Below, in pieces: positions 8,899 through 16,360 of a stretch of DNA of 64,000 nucleotides. The notes below the pieces were generated by a model. It saw nothing but the letters and a program-made list of their open reading frames with translations, was not told where the DNA came from and did no database searches. Position numbers and translations under genes: made by a program. The stretch is from contig VSIX01000033.1 of assembly GCA_008086245.1 (NCBI GenBank), forward strand, positions 1 to 64,000. The letters are read 5' to 3'. Each line of letters starts with the position of its first letter. Within the stretch, counting starts at the first letter, position 1. The stretch is from Candidatus Mcinerneyibacterium aminivorans (lineage in GTDB: Bacteria > Macinerneyibacteriota > Macinerneyibacteria > Macinerneyibacteriales > Macinerneyibacteriaceae).

Positions 8899-9666
8899 TT
8901 ATTCCTCTCCCATAAATTCATAAACAACATTACTCAACTCTGCACTTACTTTTAAACCAACTAAAATATATATTATCGGAATCAATCCGCCACTAAATAG
9001 CTTTCCCATAATACCAAGTTCCAGAAAGTTCTGTAAAAAATCTCCCATAATAAAAATACCCAGAAGTCCAAAGATCAAAAAACTTAATCCGGAAAAAGAT
9101 TCGAGTACTTTCATTCTATTATTTTTGAGTTTATAATTATTTTGTGCAAAATACATCATTAAAACGGAAGCAGCAACAATTGTTCCGCCCTGAAACCCTC
9201 CCCCGGGAGTTATATGGCCGTGAATAAAAATATAGAATCCAAATAATACAATTAAAGGTAATAGAATTTTACTGGATGCATTTAAAATATAATTAGGTTT
9301 TTCAAATAAAATCCTGTTATTTTTTTTACTTTTTCCCAGAAGAGCTATAACTCCTGTTATTGCTAAAAAAAGGACTGTAACCTCACCTAAAGTGTCTAAA
9401 GCACGATAGTCTACAATCACTGAAGTTACGCTATTAGCTGCATTATTTTCAACATCATTTGCTTCACCATAAAGTTTTTTATCAATCTCCTTGAAAGGAC
9501 TATCATCATTGACAGTTCTATTAAGATAGACCTTGCCGGTTTTCTGGGATAAATTATTTTGTTTGTATATTTTTAAATCCGGAATTAACCCGCTTCCTAA
9601 AAAAAACAAAATTAACAAAACCGTAATTATCGCCCAAAATTTTTTCACTTTAATTCTCCTTTTCAA
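8899..9666 (-). CDS. MbhE-MrpB fusion subunit
   Basis: This 255-aa protein joins two modules that are separate genes in archaeal Mbh/MBS. The first, about residues 1-110, has an N-terminal helix and then LGEVTVLFLAITGVIALLG typical of the MbhE domain. The second, about 125-255, has the MnhB/MrpB block HGHITPGGGFQGG and several helices. Fusion of E and F explains why the operon has 13 rather than 14 genes. Its start overlaps the end of the upstream MbhD-like gene by 17 bp. Confidence 0.87.
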   Translation of the reverse strand: MKRRIKVKKFWAIITVLLILFFLGSGLIPDLKIYKQNNLSQKTGKVYLNRTVNDDSPFKEIDKKLYGEANDVENNAANSVTSVIVDYRALDTLGEVTVLFLAITGVIALLGKSKKNNRILFEKPNYILNASSKILLPLIVLFGFYIFIHGHITPGGGFQGGTIVAASVLMMYFAQNNYKLKNNRMKVLESFSGLSFLIFGLLGIFIMGDFLQNFLELGIMGKLFSGGLIPIIYILVGLKVSAELSNVVYEFMGEE

Positions 9667-9901
9667 GTTTATCTACTTTAAAATATGCTATAAAAAATAA
9701 AAAGGTGGTAAAACCTGCGCCGATTGCTGCTTCAGTCATTGCTACATCAGGAGCTTTCCATACTACAAAAATTATTGCTGTAAAAATCGATGCAGCTGAT
9801 AAAAATAATATTGATTTTAATATGTTTTTTGATTCAATAGCAAGGATTGATAAAACAAACACTACAAAAATAAATATTGATGCTATATAAAGGCTATTCA
9901 T
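9650..9901 (-). CDS. MbhD-like (DUF4040) Mrp subunit
   Basis: An 83-aa protein with about three helices. The block VVWKAPDVAMTEAAIGAG in the middle is the hallmark of the MbhD domain, which in MrpA proteins forms part of the C-terminal region. Here it is a separate gene, as in Mbh and MBS operons. It overlaps the MrpG gene by 4 bp. Confidence 0.9.
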   Translation of the reverse strand: MNSLYIASIFIFVVFVLSILAIESKNILKSILFLSAASIFTAIIFVVWKAPDVAMTEAAIGAGFTTFLFFIAYFKVDKLEKEN

Positions 9902-10191
9902 TTTTTATCCACCTTTCTTGGATTAACCCCTCTTCTATAGGCTGATTTTGCTAACACCGAACTACTAACCGGGTTTGTAAAGGCTATAAATATGATAATT
10001 ACTATGCATTTTAAAAACCAGGAAGGATGCATAAACCCAACTCCTAATGTTAAAGTCATAAATCCCAGAGTAGTTGCTTTTGTTCCGGCCTGTAGTCTGT
10101 TATAAACATCCGGCATTCTAAATATTCCTAAACCACCTAAAAATAGAAATATTGATCCTATTAAAATTAATATTTTCCCTACTATAATCAT
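9898..10191 (-). CDS. mrpG: MrpG/MnhG subunit
   Basis: A 97-aa protein with three helices. GGLGIFRMPDVYNRLQAGTKA near residues 19-39 matches the MnhG family, including the conserved RMPD and AGTKATTLG. Mrp modules use E, F and G as small structural and ion-path subunits. It overlaps both neighbours by 4 bp. Confidence 0.93.
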   Translation of the reverse strand: MIIVGKILILIGSIFLFLGGLGIFRMPDVYNRLQAGTKATTLGFMTLTLGVGFMHPSWFLKCIVIIIFIAFTNPVSSSVLAKSAYRRGVNPRKVDKK

Positions 10192-10448
10192 TTTAGCTCC
10201 TTATTTTTTTCTATTATTCGAGATATTACTACTGTCTCTAAAAAAGCAAGAACAGCATATATAAGAGCTACATCTAAATATAAAGAATTATTAAATGTTG
10301 AGGCTAATAAAACAATTGCTCCTGTTATAATAACATTTATTCCATCAAGAGAAGCAATTCTATCTTCCAGTTTTGGCCCCAAAATAATTCTTAATACCGC
10401 TAATAATACTCCCGAAATTATCAACAACCAATATATATAAGTAATCAT
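10188..10448 (-). CDS. mrpF: MrpF/MnhF subunit
   Basis: An 86-aa three-helix protein. LGPKLEDRIASLDGIN in the first loop is the family signature (usually GPTxxDRxxxxD), and a C-terminal FLETVVISR is also typical. It overlaps the MrpE and MrpG genes by 4 bp each. Confidence 0.93.
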   Translation of the reverse strand: MITYIYWLLIISGVLLAVLRIILGPKLEDRIASLDGINVIITGAIVLLASTFNNSLYLDVALIYAVLAFLETVVISRIIEKNKELK

Positions 10449-10927
10449 TCAAAAACTCCTTTTATGGTTTTTTCAAATTCTGATGTTATAGTTCTATCAT
10501 CTTTGACCATATCAACATCTACAGTATGAATATACAAATTGTCCTCATCAATATCTACTGTTAAAGTTCCTGGAGTTAAAGTTATAGAATTTGCAAGTAA
10601 TAGTTTGCTAATTTCATTTTTCAGGTCAGTTTTGTTTTTTACAATTCCGGAATTAAGGGGAAGTTTAGGATTTAAAACAATCAAAGCCATATGTATGTTT
10701 GCTTTTATCATTTCATAAATTAATAGTGGTAGATATAAAATTAAATATTTTATTAATCTAACTGGCAAATCAAATTTTAGAATATTAAAATTAAAATAAG
10801 TTTTAGTTACAAAACTTATTACTATCGAGACGGCTATACCAGTTACTAATTCCTGCCAGTTAAAACTACCGGTAAAAAAAATCCATGTGGTTAAAGATAT
10901 TATAAACAGAGATACAAATCTTTTCAC
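10445..10927 (-). CDS. mrpE: MrpE/MnhE subunit, first gene of the MBS-like operon
   Basis: A 160-aa protein with N-terminal helices and a cytoplasmic C-terminal domain. The family pattern LLANSITLTPGTLTVD is present around residues 112-127. The start is a GTG at 10927 with GGAGG 4 nt upstream. It corresponds to MbsA of the archaeal operon, and a strong promoter lies 48-75 bp upstream. The twelve genes behind it are separated by at most 18 bp or overlap, so the whole set to 326 is one transcription unit. Confidence 0.93.
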   Translation of the reverse strand: MKRFVSLFIISLTTWIFFTGSFNWQELVTGIAVSIVISFVTKTYFNFNILKFDLPVRLIKYLILYLPLLIYEMIKANIHMALIVLNPKLPLNSGIVKNKTDLKNEISKLLLANSITLTPGTLTVDIDEDNLYIHTVDVDMVKDDRTITSEFEKTIKGVFE

Positions 10928-10974
10928 AGAGCCTCCTTAATTAGTTGCTAATAACAATTATTTACCTATCAAAT

Positions 10975-11002
10975 ATTTTATATGACTAATTACAAATGTC
11001 AA
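10975..11002 (-). promoter_or_regulatory. Promoter of the MBS-like operon
   Basis: On the minus strand TTGACA (11002-10997) is followed after 16 bp by TAAAAT (10980-10975). The mrpE GTG start lies 47 nt downstream. The -35 is a perfect consensus and the -10 matches five of six bases. Confidence 0.75.
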
Positions 11003-11133
11003 GAATTTTCATATTTGTTTTTACAATTTATATTATTATAGTAATTATATTAAAAATAATTAAATTTTCAAAGAAATCCGTAAAACAAAATTAATTATTT
11101 ATTACTGTAAGATTTAATATAATTGATTTATTC

Positions 11134-11161
11134 TTGAAAATCTATGTTAAATTAATATACT
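11134..11161 (+). promoter_or_regulatory. Promoter of the DUF432-mscS pair
   Basis: TTGAAA (11134-11139), 16 bp, then TATACT (11156-11161). The AGAAGGAGA ribosome site and GTG start follow within 36 nt. This 269-bp divergent region thus carries one promoter in each direction and no other gene. Confidence 0.65.
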
Positions 11162-11196
11162 TAAAATAATTAATTTAAACAAAAGAAGGAGATAAT

Positions 11197-11967
11197 GTGA
11201 ATTTATGGGATAAATATAATTTAAAAAATAATAAGTATTATTTTTTTAAAATTGGATATCTTAATTTATGGATACATAAAAAAGATGAGGAATGGTTCAT
11301 TGGTTATAAGTATGATACAGAACATCATTATAATTTTTTAAAAGATGTAAAAAAACCGGAAAATATTGAATGGAACCAATATCTGGTATCTAATACCGAA
11401 AGCAATATTGAAATTAAGCCTTCCCTTCCCGATAAACCCCTATTGATAAACTCCAAATACGATCTCTACATTCTGCCCAAAAGTGAAAACATTTATTTTA
11501 CTGATATTCCTGCTTTTATTACAATAAATTTAGTTTCAACGAATGAATCAATCGAACTTTTATCTATACCAACAAAAATTCTATCAAAAACATGGGTTGG
11601 AAATCCATCATCGGAAAATGGAGTAGTTTCTTACTCCCTAACATCTAAATTATATAAAACATATGAGGAAAGCAGAAATAACCCAGTTTCAATTGTAGTT
11701 CCGCTCAAAATACAAAATAATTCTTTAACCCCTTTTAATTTTACAGCTTTAAACATAGAAAATCGCTTTTTATCTATTTTTCAAAAGGAAAATACTTTTT
11801 TAACGGAAACAATAAGTTTTAATATAAAAAAAAATAACCAGGTAAATATCAGGCTAAATAAGGATATTTATAAAGATAAAAATGCAACTCTTATAAAAGC
11901 ACCCATTGACAAGATGGAAAGAAATTTGCTGGAAAAAAGTTTTAAAATTTTAAAAAATATCAAATAG
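11197..11967 (+). CDS. DUF432-family protein
   Basis: A 256-aa soluble protein resembling the DUF432 family, which is known mainly from archaea and some bacteria and is often encoded beside MscS channels. The repeated aromatic strands at the N-terminus (YYFFKIGYLNLWIHKKDEEW) and the central EIKPSLPDKPLL fit that family as I remember it. No membrane segment or signal peptide is visible. The start is a GTG preceded by AGAAGGAGA; an overlapping ATG at 11195 is followed at once by TGA. The mscS gene begins 10 bp downstream. Function unknown; a regulatory or osmotic partner role for MscS is inferred from linkage only. Confidence 0.7.
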   Translation: MNLWDKYNLKNNKYYFFKIGYLNLWIHKKDEEWFIGYKYDTEHHYNFLKDVKKPENIEWNQYLVSNTESNIEIKPSLPDKPLLINSKYDLYILPKSENIYFTDIPAFITINLVSTNESIELLSIPTKILSKTWVGNPSSENGVVSYSLTSKLYKTYEESRNNPVSIVVPLKIQNNSLTPFNFTALNIENRFLSIFQKENTFLTETISFNIKKNNQVNIRLNKDIYKDKNATLIKAPIDKMERNLLEKSFKILKNIK

Positions 11968-11977
11968 AGGAGATATA

Positions 11978-12799
11978 ATGGAAAAATTATTAGCAAATCA
12001 GTATTTTTTAATTGGTTTTAAATCCTTAATAGTCATAATAGCTGGTAGTATTCTTGTAAAAATTATAAGTTTAATGGCAGGAAAAATTCTGAAAAAAAAG
12101 CTGTCATCCCAAACTCATATTTTGATAAAAAAGTTTATCTTTTATATTGGATGGGTAATAATAATTATGACAGTACTAAATATTGTTGGTGTTAAAATTT
12201 CAGTTGTTCTTGGAGCTGCAGGGATAATGGGAATTGCCTTTGGGTTTGCTGCCCAGACAAGTGTAGCAAACATCATCAGCGGCCTATTTTTAATTTCTGA
12301 AAAATCTTTCAGTATAGGTGATGTCATACAGATAGGTGATACTGTGGGAGTGGTTGATTCTGTAGATTTATTATCTATAAAATTAAAAAAATTTAATAAT
12401 CAATATGTAAGAATTCCCAATGAAAACTTCATTAAATCAGAGGTGATAAATATAACAAAATATCCTATTAGAAGATTAGATCTGAATTTAGGTGTGGCTT
12501 ATAAGGAGGATCCGGAAAAAGTACGTGATATACTATTTGAGATAGCTAAAAATAATGAATACGTACTCGATAACCCCGAACCTAATTTTATCTTTACTGA
12601 TTTTGGAAAGAGCTCTTTAAAAATATTTTTTGGAGTTTGGTTTCAGAAACAGGACTATATCGCTACTAAAAACTCCATCATGTTTCAGATAAAAAGGAGA
12701 TTAAATGAAGAAAATATAGAGATTCCTTTCCCCCATATTACAGTATATAGAGGAGAAGAATCCAAGCCTTTTCAATTTCAAAAGGTAAATAAGAATTAA
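11978..12799 (+). CDS. mscS: MscS-family mechanosensitive channel
   Basis: A 273-aa inner-membrane channel that opens under membrane tension to release solutes after osmotic downshift. Three membrane helices are visible (about 10-35, 52-72, 77-105). The third is the pore helix, rich in Gly and Ala, with GAAGIMGIAFGFAAQ followed by the conserved SVANIISG. The beta domain (FSIGDVIQIGDTVG, 111-124) and the C-terminal cage follow. The length is close to E. coli MscS (286 aa). It is co-transcribed with the DUF432 gene. Confidence 0.93.
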   Translation: MEKLLANQYFLIGFKSLIVIIAGSILVKIISLMAGKILKKKLSSQTHILIKKFIFYIGWVIIIMTVLNIVGVKISVVLGAAGIMGIAFGFAAQTSVANIISGLFLISEKSFSIGDVIQIGDTVGVVDSVDLLSIKLKKFNNQYVRIPNENFIKSEVINITKYPIRRLDLNLGVAYKEDPEKVRDILFEIAKNNEYVLDNPEPNFIFTDFGKSSLKIFFGVWFQKQDYIATKNSIMFQIKRRLNEENIEIPFPHITVYRGEESKPFQFQKVNKN

Positions 12800-12811
12800 C
12801 CATGATATTTT

Positions 12812-14290
12812 TTAATTTAAAAGCATATACTTTTGATCTTTAATAATTTTTATAATTGCAAAAATTATAATGAAAAATTCTAATCTTCCAAGAATCATTC
12901 CAAATATTTCTGTCCACAAAATAACACTCGGCGCATTAGCCCCTGTTAAACCAACTGATAATCCAACGGTTCCAAGAGCAGAGCCAAATTCAAACATACT
13001 ATTTTTTATAGAATAACCTTTTGAAATAAAAATTAGTACCCCAAGGAAATAGGTAGACAAATAAAGAATAATATAATTTGCTATTTTTTTAATATCTTCA
13101 TCCTTTATATAGAGTCTTTCTTCTCCTTTATAAATACAGTTTTCTTTAACCTGATAATTTCCCTGGAACTGCTCTTTAATTTCCCAGTAAATGGATTTAA
13201 GTATTATAAATACCCTATACTGTTTTATTCCCCCTGCTGTTGCTCCTGTTCCTCCACCAATGAGCATAAATAATATTATTACAAAAAATAATATTAAGCT
13301 AATTTTACCCATTCCCACGGTAGAATATCCGGTGGTAGAAAGTGCTGATACAAGCTGAAAAACTTCATTTTTTATTATATCCATGAAACTGAAATCAATG
13401 TTAGTTCTAGATAAAAAAGCCACAAGAGGAGTAAATATAATCAATAAAAAAAACATTAGTTTAATTTCTGCATTTTTTATGAATTTTTTTATTTTTCCTC
13501 TCAGTAGAACAAAATGTGTAGCAAAATTTATTGTACCTAAAAACATAAGCAGAATAGTTATTAAATATATAGCCAAATTATCCCAGTGTCCTATACTTCC
13601 CGGTTTTGTTGAAAATCCACCTGTTGATAATGCAGCCATTGAATGGTTAGCAGAATCAAAAAGATTCATTCCAGCAATTTTATAAAGAATAGCACCCATA
13701 AAAGTATATCCAAAATATATTCTCATAATAATTTTCGTTGAGTTTTTTACATTTGGAAGTAATTTATCTTCCCTTCCCTCGGCTAAATACAAACCCATTC
13801 CTTGCATCGGTAAAATGGAAGATAGAGCTATTACAGCTAATCCAGCACCTCCAAAAAACTGCATTATACTTCTCCATAAGAGAAAAATAGAAGGTGTTTC
13901 AGCTTCATTTACAACTGTAAGACCAGTAGTTGTCCATCCACTAACTGATTCAAAAATACTGTTCGTCAATGACATATTCATCCCCAAATAAAAGGGAAGA
14001 GATGAAATAATTATTGCTAGAATCCAGCTAAAAACTACAATAATCCCACCTTCTTTTAACCTCAAGGTGATAGCTTCTGAACTTTTCCCTAAAATAAAAT
14101 ACAAAATTGTTCCTGTTATTAAAGCTAGAAAAAATGCCAAAAGAAATTCATCAACAAAATTAATTTCCGATGGATTATGAAACAAACTTAAAAGAGGAAG
14201 TAACAATACAAAACTTAAAATTAAAATAATAGTTCCAGTATATTTAAAAATAGCCCGGTATCGATTTTTTAATATATTTTTATACTTCAT
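12812..14290 (-). CDS. trkH: TrkH/KtrB potassium transporter, first copy
   Basis: A 492-aa membrane protein with the four pore-loop repeats that make the K+ filter: TTTGLT (120-125), STGGFS, STTGYS and GTVGLS. It takes up K+ with an RCK partner, provided here by the two genes immediately upstream. It is the last gene of an operon that begins with a histidine kinase at 18206, and it shares one base with the RCK gene. Its C-terminus converges on mscS with a 12-bp gap. Confidence 0.93.
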   Translation of the reverse strand: MKYKNILKNRYRAIFKYTGTIILILSFVLLLPLLSLFHNPSEINFVDEFLLAFFLALITGTILYFILGKSSEAITLRLKEGGIIVVFSWILAIIISSLPFYLGMNMSLTNSIFESVSGWTTTGLTVVNEAETPSIFLLWRSIMQFFGGAGLAVIALSSILPMQGMGLYLAEGREDKLLPNVKNSTKIIMRIYFGYTFMGAILYKIAGMNLFDSANHSMAALSTGGFSTKPGSIGHWDNLAIYLITILLMFLGTINFATHFVLLRGKIKKFIKNAEIKLMFFLLIIFTPLVAFLSRTNIDFSFMDIIKNEVFQLVSALSTTGYSTVGMGKISLILFFVIILFMLIGGGTGATAGGIKQYRVFIILKSIYWEIKEQFQGNYQVKENCIYKGEERLYIKDEDIKKIANYIILYLSTYFLGVLIFISKGYSIKNSMFEFGSALGTVGLSVGLTGANAPSVILWTEIFGMILGRLEFFIIIFAIIKIIKDQKYMLLN

Positions 14291-14952
14291 TAGATCTTAC
14301 CACCCAGCAACTTAATGGCTTCTGATTGTTTATCGGGTAGAGACAAAATCAGAACTTTATCATTTGCCTTTAATTCCGTATTCCCCTTGGGAATAATAAT
14401 ATTATTATTCCTAAGAATTGGGCCTATCATACTGTTTTGAGGAAATTCTAAATTTTTTATTTTAGTTCCTATGGTTTGAGCATCTTCAGGTATTATAATC
14501 TGACTGATACTTATGTTTCCTTCTTCAAGGGTAAAAATATTTTTTATATCTTCAATCAAAATATTTCTTTCAATTAAAGAAGTTAAAAAATCAGTAATAT
14601 TAAAAACAACCTCAATCCCTAATTGTTTAAAAAGAGTTTCATTATCGGGATTATTTACCAGAGCAGCAGTTTTTTCAACATCAAAATAAATTTTACCCAT
14701 CTGGCAGATAAAAAGATTTTCATAATCTTTTTGAATTAAACTAATCAAGATATCTGCTTTATAAGTATCCGCATCTTCAAGTATAATGGGATCGGTAGCA
14801 TCTCCATTTATGACTTTAGCATTTAAATTTCTTGCATAATATTTTGAGTTTTCTTCCTCTTTATTGATAATCACCAGTTCATGGCCCTGAGATATAAGTT
14901 TTTTGGCAAGATGGAATAGTAGTTTACCCCCGCCAACTAAATTAATTTGCAT
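14290..14952 (-). CDS. trkA: TrkA-type RCK protein (N and C domains)
   Basis: A 220-aa cytoplasmic gating subunit. An N-terminal Rossmann fold begins at once (INLVGGGKLLFHLAKKL) with an acidic NAD-binding turn and ends near residue 130. A TrkA_C domain follows, with TELKANDKVLILS near the end. I choose the ATG at 14952 because GGGGGAG lies just upstream; a TTG further up only adds residues encoded inside the neighbouring gene. It overlaps the 140-aa RCK gene by 11 bp. Confidence 0.88.
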   Translation of the reverse strand: MQINLVGGGKLLFHLAKKLISQGHELVIINKEEENSKYYARNLNAKVINGDATDPIILEDADTYKADILISLIQKDYENLFICQMGKIYFDVEKTAALVNNPDNETLFKQLGIEVVFNITDFLTSLIERNILIEDIKNIFTLEEGNISISQIIIPEDAQTIGTKIKNLEFPQNSMIGPILRNNNIIIPKGNTELKANDKVLILSLPDKQSEAIKLLGGKI

Positions 14953-15364
14953 CCTTCTCCCCCTTTTTATCAATACTGGCTAAAATATCATCCAGAAGTA
15001 AATCCAAAGGATTAACAACTTTAATTTTGCTTTGATCTTTGAACATTCTATTTTTTTCTGGATCTTTAATCCTTACATATATATCGTCTATTTCAAATTC
15101 AGTTTTAGCCAGCTGTGCTAGAAAATAATTAATTTTATCATTCCCAGTAGTGATAATTAAAAGATCAACATCTGTTATTTTTGCTTTTTTTAGAATATCA
15201 TGCTCTAATGCATCACCCTCTATTTTAAATCCTGAAAATTCTAAAGAAAGTCTTCTAAATTTTTCAGGGTTTTTATCAAGTATAACAATATCATGACCTT
15301 TTTGTGATAAAATACCGGCCAGTTTACTTCCAGTTCTTCTACATCCAATAACTAGAATAAACAT
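14942..15364 (-). CDS. RCK N-domain-only protein
   Basis: A 140-aa single Rossmann domain of the TrkA_N family: FILVIGCRRTGSKLAGILSQ is the glycine-rich turn (here GCRRTG rather than GxGxxG) and VILDKNPEK supplies the acidic residue for NAD. No TrkA_C domain follows. Together with the 220-aa gene it looks like a TrkA split into two proteins or a heteromeric gating ring. It lies 2 bp after the receiver-TPR gene. Confidence 0.85.
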   Translation of the reverse strand: MFILVIGCRRTGSKLAGILSQKGHDIVILDKNPEKFRRLSLEFSGFKIEGDALEHDILKKAKITDVDLLIITTGNDKINYFLAQLAKTEFEIDDIYVRIKDPEKNRMFKDQSKIKVVNPLDLLLDDILASIDKKGEKDAN

Positions 15365-15366
15365 AA

Positions 15367-16071
15367 CTATTCCTTTTTGTTTTCTGGTTTGTTTTCACCA
15401 AGATTTAAATCGTCTTTATTAGGATTTAACCTTCCTGCTCTTTCAAGATTTTCATCGGCAGGTTTATATGAGGGATCTAAAGCAAGAGCAGCTCTATACA
15501 TTTTCATAGCTTCTGTTTGCTTATTTTGTAGTTCATAAATAACACCAAGAAGGTTAAAAGGTTCCGGTTTTGTAGATTTTTTGCCCGTAGCTTTTTGCAA
15601 TAATTTTTCTGCTTCATTAAAGTCTTTATTATTAATTTTGTTTTTAGCTAAATTTATTATTTTATTAAAATCCTCTGTATTTTCTGCGTTTTCATCAATT
15701 TTGATATCATATTTTTCATATACTTCATTTACAAGTTCACGAATTTTTTCTGGTTTAAAAGGTTTTCTCAAATAATCTATAGCCCCAAGCTTCATAGTTT
15801 TTACAGCAGATTCTATAGAACCATAACCAGTAATTATAATAATATTAGTTTCATAATCAAGCTCATTAATTTTTTCCAATACTTCTATTCCGTCCATTCC
15901 CGGAAGTTTCAAATCCAGTAAAATAACTGAATAATGTTTATCTTTGATTTTTTTTAAGGCTTCCTCTCCATTAATAGCCATATCTATAGAATAATTATCT
16001 TCTGCTAATGCCTTTTCTAAAGTCATTCTAATATTTTTTTCATCATCAATTATTAAAATATTCTTTTCCAT
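15367..16071 (-). CDS. Response regulator: receiver domain plus TPR
   Basis: This 234-aa protein has a complete receiver: acidic pair Asp9-Asp10, phosphoacceptor Asp53 in LLDLKLPGMDG, Thr81 and Lys103 in YLRKPF. From about 130 to 215 there are TPR-like helices (AEKLLQKATG, PFNLLGVIYELQNK, AMKMYRAALALDPSYKPA). There is no DNA-binding domain, so it may act through protein contacts. It sits between a kinase/pseudo-receiver pair and the Trk genes, so a link of phosphorylation to potassium uptake is likely but inferred. Confidence 0.9.
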   Translation of the reverse strand: MEKNILIIDDEKNIRMTLEKALAEDNYSIDMAINGEEALKKIKDKHYSVILLDLKLPGMDGIEVLEKINELDYETNIIIITGYGSIESAVKTMKLGAIDYLRKPFKPEKIRELVNEVYEKYDIKIDENAENTEDFNKIINLAKNKINNKDFNEAEKLLQKATGKKSTKPEPFNLLGVIYELQNKQTEAMKMYRAALALDPSYKPADENLERAGRLNPNKDDLNLGENKPENKKE

Positions 16072-16072
16072 T

Positions 16073-16360
16073 TTATCTTCTCCTTTCTAATCTTTCTTTT
16101 ATAATTTTCAAAAGTTTTTTCTTAGTTAACGGTTTTGTTAAATAATCTTTTTCTCCCACTTCCAAAGCTTTACCTACATCCTTTTTTTTTAAATTTGACA
16201 GGTAAAAAATTACCGGAATATCAGAAGTTTTAGGTTTTTCCTGAAGAGCTTCATATAGAACAAGATCCGGTATTTCTTTTTGTGCTTGTTCAACTGCTCT
16301 AATACCATCTAAAACCGAAAGAATATTTTTTTCATCATCCGCAAGCATTATTTTAGGCAA
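16073..16360 (-). CDS. Degenerate receiver-domain protein lacking the phosphoacceptor region
   Basis: A 95-aa CheY-like protein. It begins PKIMLADDEKNILSVLD like a normal receiver and ends with DYLTKPLTKKKLL, which includes the conserved Lys. The middle is shortened: after IPDLVL the usual D-x-x-x-P-G-M-D-G segment is missing and the text jumps to YEALQEKPKTSDIPVIF. The segment after NILSVLD is also short by about 20 residues. The reading frame is intact. I take the TTG at 16360 as start because AGGGG lies 6 nt upstream; the ATG at 16348 is an alternative. It overlaps the kinase by 8 bp. Confidence 0.75.
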   Translation of the reverse strand: MPKIMLADDEKNILSVLDGIRAVEQAQKEIPDLVLYEALQEKPKTSDIPVIFYLSNLKKKDVGKALEVGEKDYLTKPLTKKKLLKIIKERLERRR

